Notes under the pieces: model-generated
The model's input: only the letters and a program-made list of their open reading frames with translations
What the model was told of the DNA's origin: nothing
Databases searched by the model: none
In this document: piece by piece, positions 6,089-12,247 of the stretch
How positions within the stretch are numbered: position 1 is the stretch's first letter
Layout: every line of letters starts with the position of its first letter
Made by a program: the position numbers and the translations under genes
Assembly (NCBI GenBank): GCA_036274645.1
Contig: DASUFH010000073.1
Coordinates: 1-12,247 of the forward strand
DNA from: DASUFH01 sp036274645
GTDB taxonomy: Bacteria > Acidobacteriota > Terriglobia > 20CM-2-55-15
DNA: 12,247 nucleotides
Reading direction: 5' to 3'

Positions 6089-9000
6089 TCACCGCGCGGC
6101 AATATTTACTTTCAGCCCCGGCGCCCAGTTCTTGTACTCGTCGGTGTAGTAGAGATAGGCGCGACTCGCGGGTCCCGTATAGGAACCTGGAATTGCGGCA
6201 ACCAGACTCAACGGCGCTTCGATTCTGGCCCCGGCCTTCAACCCCCTCCAATACAGAATCACCTCGCGTCCGATCACTTCGTACGCGTCGATCCTGCCGG
6301 CTTTGACCAGTTCTTTCAGCTGGTCGTGCCGGACTTCCAGTCCTCCCGGAATACCCACGATGGCTACCGGGGTGGGGACGGCTTCATCGCTCTTGTTGAC
6401 GATCGTGACCGTGGCTTCCGTAACTCCGCCTTCCCGAATCTGCGTGTCCTTGAGCGTGACCTGAATGCCCACACGGGTTTCTTCGGCGCTGTTCGGTAAT
6501 GTTGCGTGGTATTTCACATTCATGGAATAGGGCATCCCTGACCCGTCTTCCATCTTCAGGGCGATCGTGTGCCGCCCGGGTTCCAGCTGATGGCCAAATT
6601 CCGGCAGGACGAGCGCGCCCTGCGTATTCGCAGTGAACGATATCGGCTCCCCCGCAGTCCGGCCGTCGACGGTCAGGATCAAACGGCCTGGAGCCTTCGG
6701 ACGGGCGCGCGCGGCGTCATAGGCGACGACTGCGCGGAGGGCCAGCACCGTCGACTGGGTGGAACCGAAGCGTCCGTTCTTGTTGGCTTCGACGATCCAC
6801 CGGATTCCTTTTTCCACATTCGGCGCGAAGGACGGGTCGCGCATCCAGGCCAGCGTCGCGAGAGCCGTTGTTTCGATCGTCAAGGCCTCGCCACCGGAGT
6901 TCGTAATGCTGGTGACGGCGCCCTTGACGCTGCCGGCGTTTTCCTGAGCCCTGGCCAGCTTCTCCATGAGCCGGCGCGCGCCGGGCCGATCGCCGGCCAC
7001 GGAAAGCACGTTGGCCCCCAACGCAACGACGTAACTGTCGTTGGTCGCTTCGGCGGCGGTCTTCACGGCGGCGACTTCCTTCTCGAGCCCTTTCTCGCCG
7101 GCTTCGATCAGCGCCCAGGTCACGTAGGCGTTCGTGGTGTCCACCGGCGCGCGTCCAAAACTGTCCAGCGCCCGGTCGTTGCGCTTGTAACCGCCGGCCC
7201 CGTCGCGCCGCGCGAGCAGCCACGCGCGGGTGCGCTGCAGCATGTCCTTGTCGACTTCGCGCACCTGGGCCATATCCGTGAATTGCAGCAGCCCATACGC
7301 CGTGAGCGCTTCGTGGCCGGGATCGGCGCCGAACCACTCGTACCCCTTCGACTTCGACTCGAAACCCGTCAATCGCTTGTACGACGCGTCGAGGAGTCCG
7401 CGGGTTTTCTCGATAATCGCGGGCTCGATACCGGTGTGGGTCAGGAAGTACTGCTGGGCCATGACCATCGGATAGCTGGTGGAACTCGTCTGCTCGAAAC
7501 ACCCGAATGGCTCCCGGATCAGCGCCTGAAGCGCCTCCGTCATGCTGGCCAGCGGGGTGGGATACACGATCACGCTGGAGGTCACACTGCCGCCGGTCGT
7601 CCCCTCCGGCAGCGTGAATTCAAACACGCTCGTGGTATTGGGCTCCAGCACGCCGCCTTTCGAACTCTCGAGCGGGAAGCCCATGGGCTGAATCTTGATT
7701 TTCCGGGCCACCGTGTCGCTGTAGGGTCCGGCGCTCGCATCGAGCGTCAGGTCGACGTCGCCGCTGGATTCCCGTCCGACATCGATCCGCAGCAGACGCC
7801 GGGCCCGCTCTTTTGCGCGCAGCGAGGCGCCGCTTTCGGGCAGCGTGACCTTGAGCCCCGCGCCGGCGGCGGGCGTGACGCGCGCGCCGCCGAGTTCCCG
7901 GCCCAGGCCGTTGATCATGGTGATGGGTAACTGGATGACGTCGCCGCTGGTGACCTCCAGCGGAATCTTGGGTTCGATGTAAAAGGGCCGCACGGATTCG
8001 ACATGACTCACACTCGATCCCAATGCCCCATCCTGCGCGTACCCATCGGCCAGGACAGCAAACGATGTCACCGCATCACTCAGGTTGAACGAGACGGAAG
8101 CGGCGCCGGTCGCAGCGTCGGTCTTGACGCCGGCGTTCCAGTAGACCGTCTCGGTAAAGTCGACCCGGGAGCCTTCCGTCCAGTTTGGGCGGCGCGCATG
8201 CGCATATTCGCGGACCATAGGCGCCATTTCCATGGCCGCCATTTCTTTGCGATCGGCAAAAGCATCCGCCCGCTTGGCGAGAGCCATCTGGCCTTGAGCG
8301 AGCCCAAAACCGCCTTGAGCGGCCTGGGCGTTTTCCGCACCCCGCTGCCGCCCGGCCTGAGCCTCCACCAACTTCTTCGGAGCTTCAACCGGCACGGGCG
8401 CCGCGGCGGGAACCATTGGCCGGACCGCGCCCAGCGCCGCTTTGGGAGCCGGCGCGCCGCCGGGAGCAGGAGCCTGATTAAAGAAATCAAAAGCCAAATG
8501 ATCGATCGCGCGCCCCTGTTCGTTGCGAAGGAATCTCGCTTCGACGACGGGAGTCCGTACGGCCAACGCGCGCAAAGCCGCATCGTTGTACGCGGCAACG
8601 AACTTCGCCGGGTCCACCGCCGCAAACCGCCGCCAGCCCTGAGTTCCGAGCAGCAGATCCACCGCCAGGGACGCCTTCGGATTCTTCTCATCAAGGTAGA
8701 CATGCGCGTCCGCGAGATCACGCACATCGCTTTCGAGAAGGACCATCACCGGAAGCCGTGGCGCCTGCTCCCGCTTTTCGATCATTTCGAGCACACTGTC
8801 GTCGGTTACCGTCAATCCGACCACCGCGCCGACGGGTTTGCCGGCGTCATCCGTCGTGGTCACCTTTAGCGTCACCTTGTCGCCGGGAACATAGTCGGAG
8901 TGATCGGCAACGACCTTGACGTGGACCTTTCGGTCCGGCTGCCGGAACAGGAGGCGCTCCGCCAGGGGCGTCTTGCGATCGTCAAAAACCGTCGCCACAA

Positions 9001-10303
9001 TCACGCCATCGACCGAGCGTGGCACGGTGAAACCGATCTCCGCGGACTCGGAAGCCTTCAGGGTGATCGACTTGTAAGCGAGCTCTTTTCCGCGCTGGCT
9101 CAGGGCGACGCCGTACGAACCGCCGGCAGCGGTCGCCACGCGCACCACGACATCCTTCTCTCCGGGCGTGACATCGCCAACGGCGGTAATCACAGCGCCG
9201 GACGGCTTCACATCAGGAAGTTTGAAGACGGTCTTGATGCCCGACGGTTCGGTGACGCGCAGGGAGTATGTCTCGCCCTTAACCGGCGTAAACGAAAACC
9301 GCCCGCGGCCTTCATGTTCGGTACGGAACGTGGCAACTTCCCTTCCGGCGGCGTTGACAATGACGCCGGCCATGTCCGCGGGCTTTTGCGCCGGCGTCTT
9401 CCCTTCCACGTAGACACGATTGACAAGGCCGGCCACGAGATCCCCGCCCTCCGGATAGATTTCCAGATCCAGGGTCTGCAGAAGAATCGGAATGGTCTTG
9501 GCCGCGGTTTCGACGGCGCCGCCATCCTCGATGGTCATGGCGACCGAACCTTCGCCTCGGGCGATCTCGGCGGGTAGCTTGAACGTGGCGGATGCGTTGC
9601 CGGCCGCGTCCACAGTGGTCGATCCGTTCCAGATCTCTTCGCCATCGACCCGCGCCGCCACCGAAACGCGGGCGCCGGACGGAATGCCGCCTTCGGCGCG
9701 CTCCACGTGCAGGTTGGCGGCGACTGTGTCGCCGGGGCCGTAGCCGTCACGCACGAAAACGATCTGACTCTTCAAACGCGGGGCGCGGTAGGCCCGGATA
9801 TCGAACTTGCGTTCCGCCGGCGCGTCGCCCGTAAAGGGATGCGATACCCGCACGGTGTATTCGCCTCCGGCCTGATCCGGCGGGATATCCCACGAGAAAC
9901 CGGCCACGCTGTCCATAAGCGACGTCGTTCCGGATGCGACAGTGTCCCCCTTGGGTCCCTTGATTTCAAACATCACTGCGGACTGCGCCGGCATCGGGGA
10001 ATGGGTATCCCCCCGCAACACCACGCCACGGACGTAGAGCTTCTCACCCGTGCGGTAGATGGGCTTGTCGGTGCTGACATGGGTCAGATAACGCTCCGCC
10101 CCGCCCAGGTCCGCGGCAATCTGTGACGGAGGCGCTACCGGAGGCGCTACCGGAGGCGCCACCGGAACCACCCGGGGAAGCGGCGCCGGACCGCCCGGTA
10201 AGAGTCCCGCAAAGACAAGGCCGAAGCCGGCCAGCAGGCCACCGGCCGTTAAGGCCACGAGTGTGTAGATCCGCTTTCGTGAATTTGAGCCCATGAATTT
10301 CAT
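6089..10303 (-). CDS. Membrane-anchored alpha-2-macroglobulin family protein (MG2 domain) with CFEQ thioester
   Basis: Large 1404-residue bacterial alpha-2-macroglobulin, presumably a periplasmic protease trap. A basic stretch (SRKRIY) and one hydrophobic segment (about 13-36) anchor it to the inner membrane. A Pro/Ala/Val linker follows (about 40-60, VAPP repeats). The first macroglobulin-type domain begins with STDKPIYRTGEKLYVRG (77-93). Another contains EIYPEGGDLVAGL (281-293). A low-complexity Ala/Gln/Met segment (about 640-700) is the probable bait region. The alpha-2-macroglobulin family core follows (SVSHVESVRPFYIEPKIPL, 764-782). The thioester domain carries PFGCFEQTSS (932-941); Cys935 and Gln938 are the expected thioester pair. 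GYEWFGADPGHEALTAYGLL (987-1006) is the conserved helix after it. The receptor-binding-like end has YWRGL (1351-1355) and SRAYLYYTDEYKNW (1380-1393). ATG 10303 is chosen because GGGAG lies 5 nt upstream; a TTG at 10438 would precede the anchor. The protein is somewhat shorter than E. coli YfaS-type proteins, and no pbpC is adjacent. Confidence 0.95.
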   Translation of the reverse strand: MKFMGSNSRKRIYTLVALTAGGLLAGFGLVFAGLLPGGPAPLPRVVPVAPPVAPPVAPPSQIAADLGGAERYLTHVSTDKPIYRTGEKLYVRGVVLRGDTHSPMPAQSAVMFEIKGPKGDTVASGTTSLMDSVAGFSWDIPPDQAGGEYTVRVSHPFTGDAPAERKFDIRAYRAPRLKSQIVFVRDGYGPGDTVAANLHVERAEGGIPSGARVSVAARVDGEEIWNGSTTVDAAGNASATFKLPAEIARGEGSVAMTIEDGGAVETAAKTIPILLQTLDLEIYPEGGDLVAGLVNRVYVEGKTPAQKPADMAGVIVNAAGREVATFRTEHEGRGRFSFTPVKGETYSLRVTEPSGIKTVFKLPDVKPSGAVITAVGDVTPGEKDVVVRVATAAGGSYGVALSQRGKELAYKSITLKASESAEIGFTVPRSVDGVIVATVFDDRKTPLAERLLFRQPDRKVHVKVVADHSDYVPGDKVTLKVTTTDDAGKPVGAVVGLTVTDDSVLEMIEKREQAPRLPVMVLLESDVRDLADAHVYLDEKNPKASLAVDLLLGTQGWRRFAAVDPAKFVAAYNDAALRALAVRTPVVEARFLRNEQGRAIDHLAFDFFNQAPAPGGAPAPKAALGAVRPMVPAAAPVPVEAPKKLVEAQAGRQRGAENAQAAQGGFGLAQGQMALAKRADAFADRKEMAAMEMAPMVREYAHARRPNWTEGSRVDFTETVYWNAGVKTDAATGAASVSFNLSDAVTSFAVLADGYAQDGALGSSVSHVESVRPFYIEPKIPLEVTSGDVIQLPITMINGLGRELGGARVTPAAGAGLKVTLPESGASLRAKERARRLLRIDVGRESSGDVDLTLDASAGPYSDTVARKIKIQPMGFPLESSKGGVLEPNTTSVFEFTLPEGTTGGSVTSSVIVYPTPLASMTEALQALIREPFGCFEQTSSTSYPMVMAQQYFLTHTGIEPAIIEKTRGLLDASYKRLTGFESKSKGYEWFGADPGHEALTAYGLLQFTDMAQVREVDKDMLQRTRAWLLARRDGAGGYKRNDRALDSFGRAPVDTTNAYVTWALIEAGEKGLEKEVAAVKTAAEATNDSYVVALGANVLSVAGDRPGARRLMEKLARAQENAGSVKGAVTSITNSGGEALTIETTALATLAWMRDPSFAPNVEKGIRWIVEANKNGRFGSTQSTVLALRAVVAYDAARARPKAPGRLILTVDGRTAGEPISFTANTQGALVLPEFGHQLEPGRHTIALKMEDGSGMPYSMNVKYHATLPNSAEETRVGIQVTLKDTQIREGGVTEATVTIVNKSDEAVPTPVAIVGIPGGLEVRHDQLKELVKAGRIDAYEVIGREVILYWRGLKAGARIEAPLSLVAAIPGSYTGPASRAYLYYTDEYKNWAPGLKVNIAAR
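10128..10163. repeat. Three tandem 12 bp repeats in the macroglobulin linker
   Basis: The unit GGAGGCGCTACC is repeated three times in a row (10128-10139, 10140-10151, and 10152-10163 with one T to C change). In the macroglobulin frame each unit encodes one Val-Ala-Pro-Pro type step of the linker just outside the membrane anchor. Being a multiple of three, copy-number change would alter linker length without breaking the frame. Confidence 0.85.
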
Positions 10304-10351
10304 AACCACTCCCTGTAAATCGAGGCTGTTCAGTCCGGCATGCCCGGAGCC

Positions 10352-10417
10352 TTCTTCGTTCCGGATAACTCCCGTCAGAGGACTGTTCTTAGACCCCGGC
10401 CCGACATTCTTCGTTCC
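10352..10417 (-). promoter_or_regulatory. Two direct repeats GGAACGAAGAA upstream of the macroglobulin gene
   Basis: The 11 bp word GGAACGAAGAA (minus strand) occurs exactly at 10417-10407 and again at 10362-10352. The copies are 55 bp apart, about five helical turns, in the 177 bp gap before the macroglobulin start. Same-face spacing is what a regulator binding both sites would need. The distal copy overlaps the ECF-like -35 element. Confidence 0.35.
10389..10417 (-). promoter_or_regulatory. Possible ECF-sigma-type promoter of the macroglobulin gene
   Basis: On the minus strand, GGAACGA (10417-10411) is followed after 17 nt by TCTAA (10393-10389). This resembles the GGAACTT/TCTGA pattern of envelope-stress extracytoplasmic sigma factors. 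The leader to the macroglobulin start would be about 80 nt. GGAACGAAGAA occurs a second time, centred 55 bp downstream, so the motif could instead be a repeated binding site. It is a pattern match only. Confidence 0.3.
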
Positions 10418-10480
10418 CCGTGAAGACCCCGGGCGCAACTCGTGGTTACTGCGAATAATTGGCGCGTGATTTCCCGGGTT

Positions 10481-11320
10481 CTAAAGCGGGGGTTGGGACA
10501 TGACGACTCGACGCGCGTTAAATGTGCGGACGGCGCCACCGTTGGTGGCGGGGTCTACCCCGTCAATGATCTTCGTTACGTTCAACTCAGCGGCAGTCCG
10601 CCGGACCGTATACGTCGTGAGCGTCGCGTCGCTCAGCACGCCGTCTCTGAGCTTGAACATCACGGTATCGCCATCAGCTGTCCCTTTCCCGATCGGAAGA
10701 GGCCGTCCTCCGCTTAAAAGCCAGCCAACGACGCCATCTCCGTCCTTTTTCAAGGCCATGAACATCTGCCCGGAAACCCATAAGCCATCGATACTCTCCG
10801 CTGGCGGCGGCGGATCTTCGGCCCGAGAAGGCGTCAGGGTTCCGCGATCTCTCATCCGGCTCCGAATGTCGCCCAGGAGCTTCAGGAAACGACTGCGCGC
10901 GACGTTTGCAGACGTGACGCCGAAATCGCTGTTACCGGACGTCACCACGCAATCCCAGGAGTGCGGCGATTGCCGTTCCAACCATTCCACACTGCCATCA
11001 CTCGCTCTCGAATCCCTGCCGATGACGGGCCCATTCCAGACCCTGGGCTCCGCGGCCAACGAAACGAACTGCTCCGTTTCGGTGGAGTTCAGCGCTTCGC
11101 GCACAACGAACAACGATCGGGAGTCCCGGCCACATTCCAATCGCGCCTGAGCCGGTTCGGATTTCTGGCCGGCCTCAACATCCAACCGGCAATACGCTTC
11201 CGACCAGTAGCCCTGGAATGTCAGCGATACGCGAAAGCGTTCCTGTGTCTGAGAAGCGGGTGTGGCGCTTGCGCACGCGAAGAAGACCATCATGACGAAC
11301 ACCGTGCCCAGTCTGCTCAT
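10481..11320 (-). CDS. Unrecognised exported protein, possible lipoprotein
   Basis: I do not recognise this 279-residue protein. The start is ATG 11320-11318, with GGAGG (11330-11326) 5 nt upstream. Residues 1-20 form an export signal (MSRLGTVFVMMVFFACASAT). Cys16 could be lipidated, but the FFAC box is a poor lipobox match, so signal peptidase I cleavage near SAT-PAS is equally possible. The N-terminal half (about 28-150) is mixed, with Cys44, Cys63 and Cys124 available for disulfides, and ends in a basic helix (RSRFLKLLGDIRSRMRDR). A Pro-rich linker (DPPPPAE, 169-175) separates a C-terminal beta-rich part beginning DGLWVSGQMFMALKKDGDGV (178-197) and containing GKGTADGDTVMFKLRDG (211-227). 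That last pattern resembles small beta domains I associate with acidobacterial secreted proteins. It ends in TAG, 177 bp before the macroglobulin start, so the two could be co-expressed. It probably acts in the periplasm or outer envelope. No catalytic motif is visible. Confidence 0.75.
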   Translation of the reverse strand: MSRLGTVFVMMVFFACASATPASQTQERFRVSLTFQGYWSEAYCRLDVEAGQKSEPAQARLECGRDSRSLFVVREALNSTETEQFVSLAAEPRVWNGPVIGRDSRASDGSVEWLERQSPHSWDCVVTSGNSDFGVTSANVARSRFLKLLGDIRSRMRDRGTLTPSRAEDPPPPAESIDGLWVSGQMFMALKKDGDGVVGWLLSGGRPLPIGKGTADGDTVMFKLRDGVLSDATLTTYTVRRTAAELNVTKIIDGVDPATNGGAVRTFNARRVVMSQPPL

Positions 11321-11374
11321 GCCAGCCTCCGAAACGCAACATTGGCCCGACAACTCTATTTCCTGAAGCTACGC

Positions 11375-11397
11375 AGTATATGCCACACCGCATGGCA
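11375..11397 (-). promoter_or_regulatory. -10-like box next to a palindrome, upstream of the exported-protein gene
   Basis: TATACT (11380-11375, five of six -10 consensus bases) directly adjoins the inverted repeat TGCCA-7-TGGCA at 11381-11397. No good -35 hexamer lies 16-18 bp upstream. That fits a promoter depending on an activator bound at the palindrome, or one blocked by a repressor there. The leader to ATG 11320 would be about 48 nt. Confidence 0.35.
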
Positions 11398-11479
11398 ACT
11401 CTCGCGCTCCGGCAACTTCGCGTGTGCTTCCAGTCTGAATCTCGGAGAATCCGCGCCAGACCCTGGTAGAAATCGCAGA

Positions 11480-11498
11480 CCGCCCTGCAAGGGTGCGG
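11480..11498 (-). terminator. Weak hairpin after the glutamate-synthase-like gene
   Basis: On the minus strand the sequence reads CCGCACCCTTGCAGGGCGG. It forms a short imperfect stem (CCCT with AGGG, extended by CCG with CGG) about 8 nt beyond the stop codon, and a modest T-rich stretch (ATTTCT) follows about 10 nt later. This is a poor terminator by itself, so read-through into the exported-protein gene is possible. Confidence 0.25.
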
Positions 11499-11505
11499 AA
11501 CCGGT

Positions 11506-12247
11506 TCAGGCGTGTGCGCCGGTTCGCGCTGTCTGTTCCATAGCCAGCATGATGCGTTCAATCTCACACCTGTCCGACTCCGATGGCAGGGCCCAACCCT
11601 TATCGTAGTTGAACAGTTCAAAAACCGACCGGGAACCGAACTGGCCGTCGAGGATCTCGATGTGATCGCCACCGACCAGCGCCGGATGGCAGACGCCGCA
11701 GGCGCGGCTGAGTTGAAGAAGCTCCTTGCGAAGGGTGATGAGATAGTTTGCCAGGCGCGCAGCCTTGAGCGTTGGATCAAGTCCATGCATCAGCCATGTG
11801 TTCTGGGTCGCCACACCGGTGGGGCAATGCCCGGTATGACAACGCTGGGCCTGGATGCAGCCAATCGACAACATGGCCTCGCGCCCGACGTTGATCATGT
11901 CGCAGCCAAGCGCGAACGCAAACAGCGCCGCTTCGGGGAAGCCGAGTTTTCCCGAGCCAATGAAAACGACATCATGCTGAAGCCCCGCGTCCGCGAATTC
12001 ACGATAGACGCGGCTGATGGCCTGTTTGAATGGCAAAGCAACGTGATCGGCAAACACCAGCGGCGCCGCGCCGGTGCCGCCTTCGCCGCCATCAATGGTG
12101 ACGAAATCAACGCCGCGTTTTGTCGTTGCCATGAGGCGGACCAGGTCTTTCCAGAAGGCCTGCTCTCCAACAGCGGACTTGATCCCCACCGGCAAACCGG
12201 TTTCATCCGCCAACCGCTCCACAAAATCGAGCAAACCGTCGACATCG
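11506..12247 (-). CDS. Glutamate-synthase-type FMN/Fe-S protein, N-terminal part outside the window
   Basis: The last 246 residues of a protein with the FMN-binding glutamate synthase domain (GltB central domain type); the start lies beyond the window. In true glutamate synthase this domain uses ammonia and 2-oxoglutarate with reduced FMN to make glutamate. Visible motifs are GLPVGIKSAVGE (FMN barrel strand), DFVTIDGGEGGTGAAPLVFADHVALP (flavin/substrate loop) and GCDMINVGREAMLSIGC. Three cysteines in CX5CX4C spacing (GCIQAQRCHTGHCPTGVATQ, about 11859-11824) are the ligands of the [3Fe-4S] cluster. The chain then ends with RACGVCHPALV and about 65 further residues, followed by TGA at 11508-11506. 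There is no GXGXG beta-helix domain after the barrel, so this is the short stand-alone form (usually about 500-550 residues), often annotated as an FMN-binding glutamate synthase family protein. Its physiological reaction is uncertain. The exported-protein gene lies 185 bp downstream on the same strand. Confidence 0.93.
   Translation of the reverse strand, partial: DVDGLLDFVERLADETGLPVGIKSAVGEQAFWKDLVRLMATTKRGVDFVTIDGGEGGTGAAPLVFADHVALPFKQAISRVYREFADAGLQHDVVFIGSGKLGFPEAALFAFALGCDMINVGREAMLSIGCIQAQRCHTGHCPTGVATQNTWLMHGLDPTLKAARLANYLITLRKELLQLSRACGVCHPALVGGDHIEILDGQFGSRSVFELFNYDKGWALPSESDRCEIERIMLAMEQTARTGAHA

Noticed and set aside
6569..7930. Open frame of 453 codons on the plus strand inside the macroglobulin gene
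   Set aside because: It lies entirely antisense to the thioester and linker domains, has biased Arg/Gly composition and shows no domain signature.
10304..10438. N-terminal extension of the macroglobulin by 45 residues
   Set aside because: It needs a TTG start, places a charged stretch before the membrane anchor and lacks a ribosome-binding site. ATG 10303 has GGGAG 5 nt upstream.
1..12247. CRISPR array, tRNA, rRNA, transposase, toxin-antitoxin or defence genes
   Set aside because: No regularly spaced repeats, no recognisable RNA gene and no such protein families were seen on either strand.

Overview
This window comes from a GC-rich bacterium. The style of its genes suggests an Acidobacteriota-type soil bacterium (Solibacter/Bryobacter-like). 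The pointers are: two secreted PQQ dehydrogenases side by side, one with the WRAYGGDEGSTRY-type N terminus and a Gly/Arg/Ala-rich tail; a membrane-anchored alpha-2-macroglobulin; and a secreted protein with a small Gly-Asp beta domain. The assignment rests on recalled family resemblance, not on a search.

Layout. Six of the seven genes lie on the minus strand. Reading from the left: (1) a PQQ-dependent dehydrogenase of the eight-bladed quinoprotein type, its C-terminal end cut by the window edge (2005 to 1); (2) 123 bp upstream of it, a PQQ-dependent aldose-sugar-dehydrogenase-like protein (3343-2129) that probably heads the same transcript; (3) a 467 bp gap (3344-3810) with a sigma70-like promoter, a perfect 51 bp hairpin and a larger 267 bp imperfect inverted-repeat structure; (4) a soluble PAS-PAS-histidine kinase (5385-3811); (5) on the plus strand, diverging from the kinase across a 349 bp gap, a CsbD-family stress protein (5735-5956); (6) convergent to it, a 1404-residue alpha-2-macroglobulin with an intact CFEQ thioester motif (10303-6089); (7) upstream, an unrecognised exported protein of 279 residues (11320-10481); (8) the C-terminal part of a stand-alone glutamate-synthase-type FMN/iron-sulfur protein (12247-11506).

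How the genes may work together. The two PQQ enzymes would oxidise sugars or alcohols outside the cytoplasmic membrane and feed electrons to the respiratory chain. No PQQ biosynthesis gene is visible, so the cofactor must come from elsewhere. The kinase and CsbD share an intergenic region and both fit stress sensing, but no response regulator is present. The macroglobulin is probably a periplasmic protease trap. Its usual E. coli partner, penicillin-binding protein PbpC, is absent from this window, and the unknown exported protein takes the upstream position.

I see no CRISPR array, tRNA, rRNA, transposase, phage gene or obvious defence system. The least explained items are the nested inverted repeats at 3507-3773, the unrecognised exported protein, and the operator-like palindromes next to predicted promoters.
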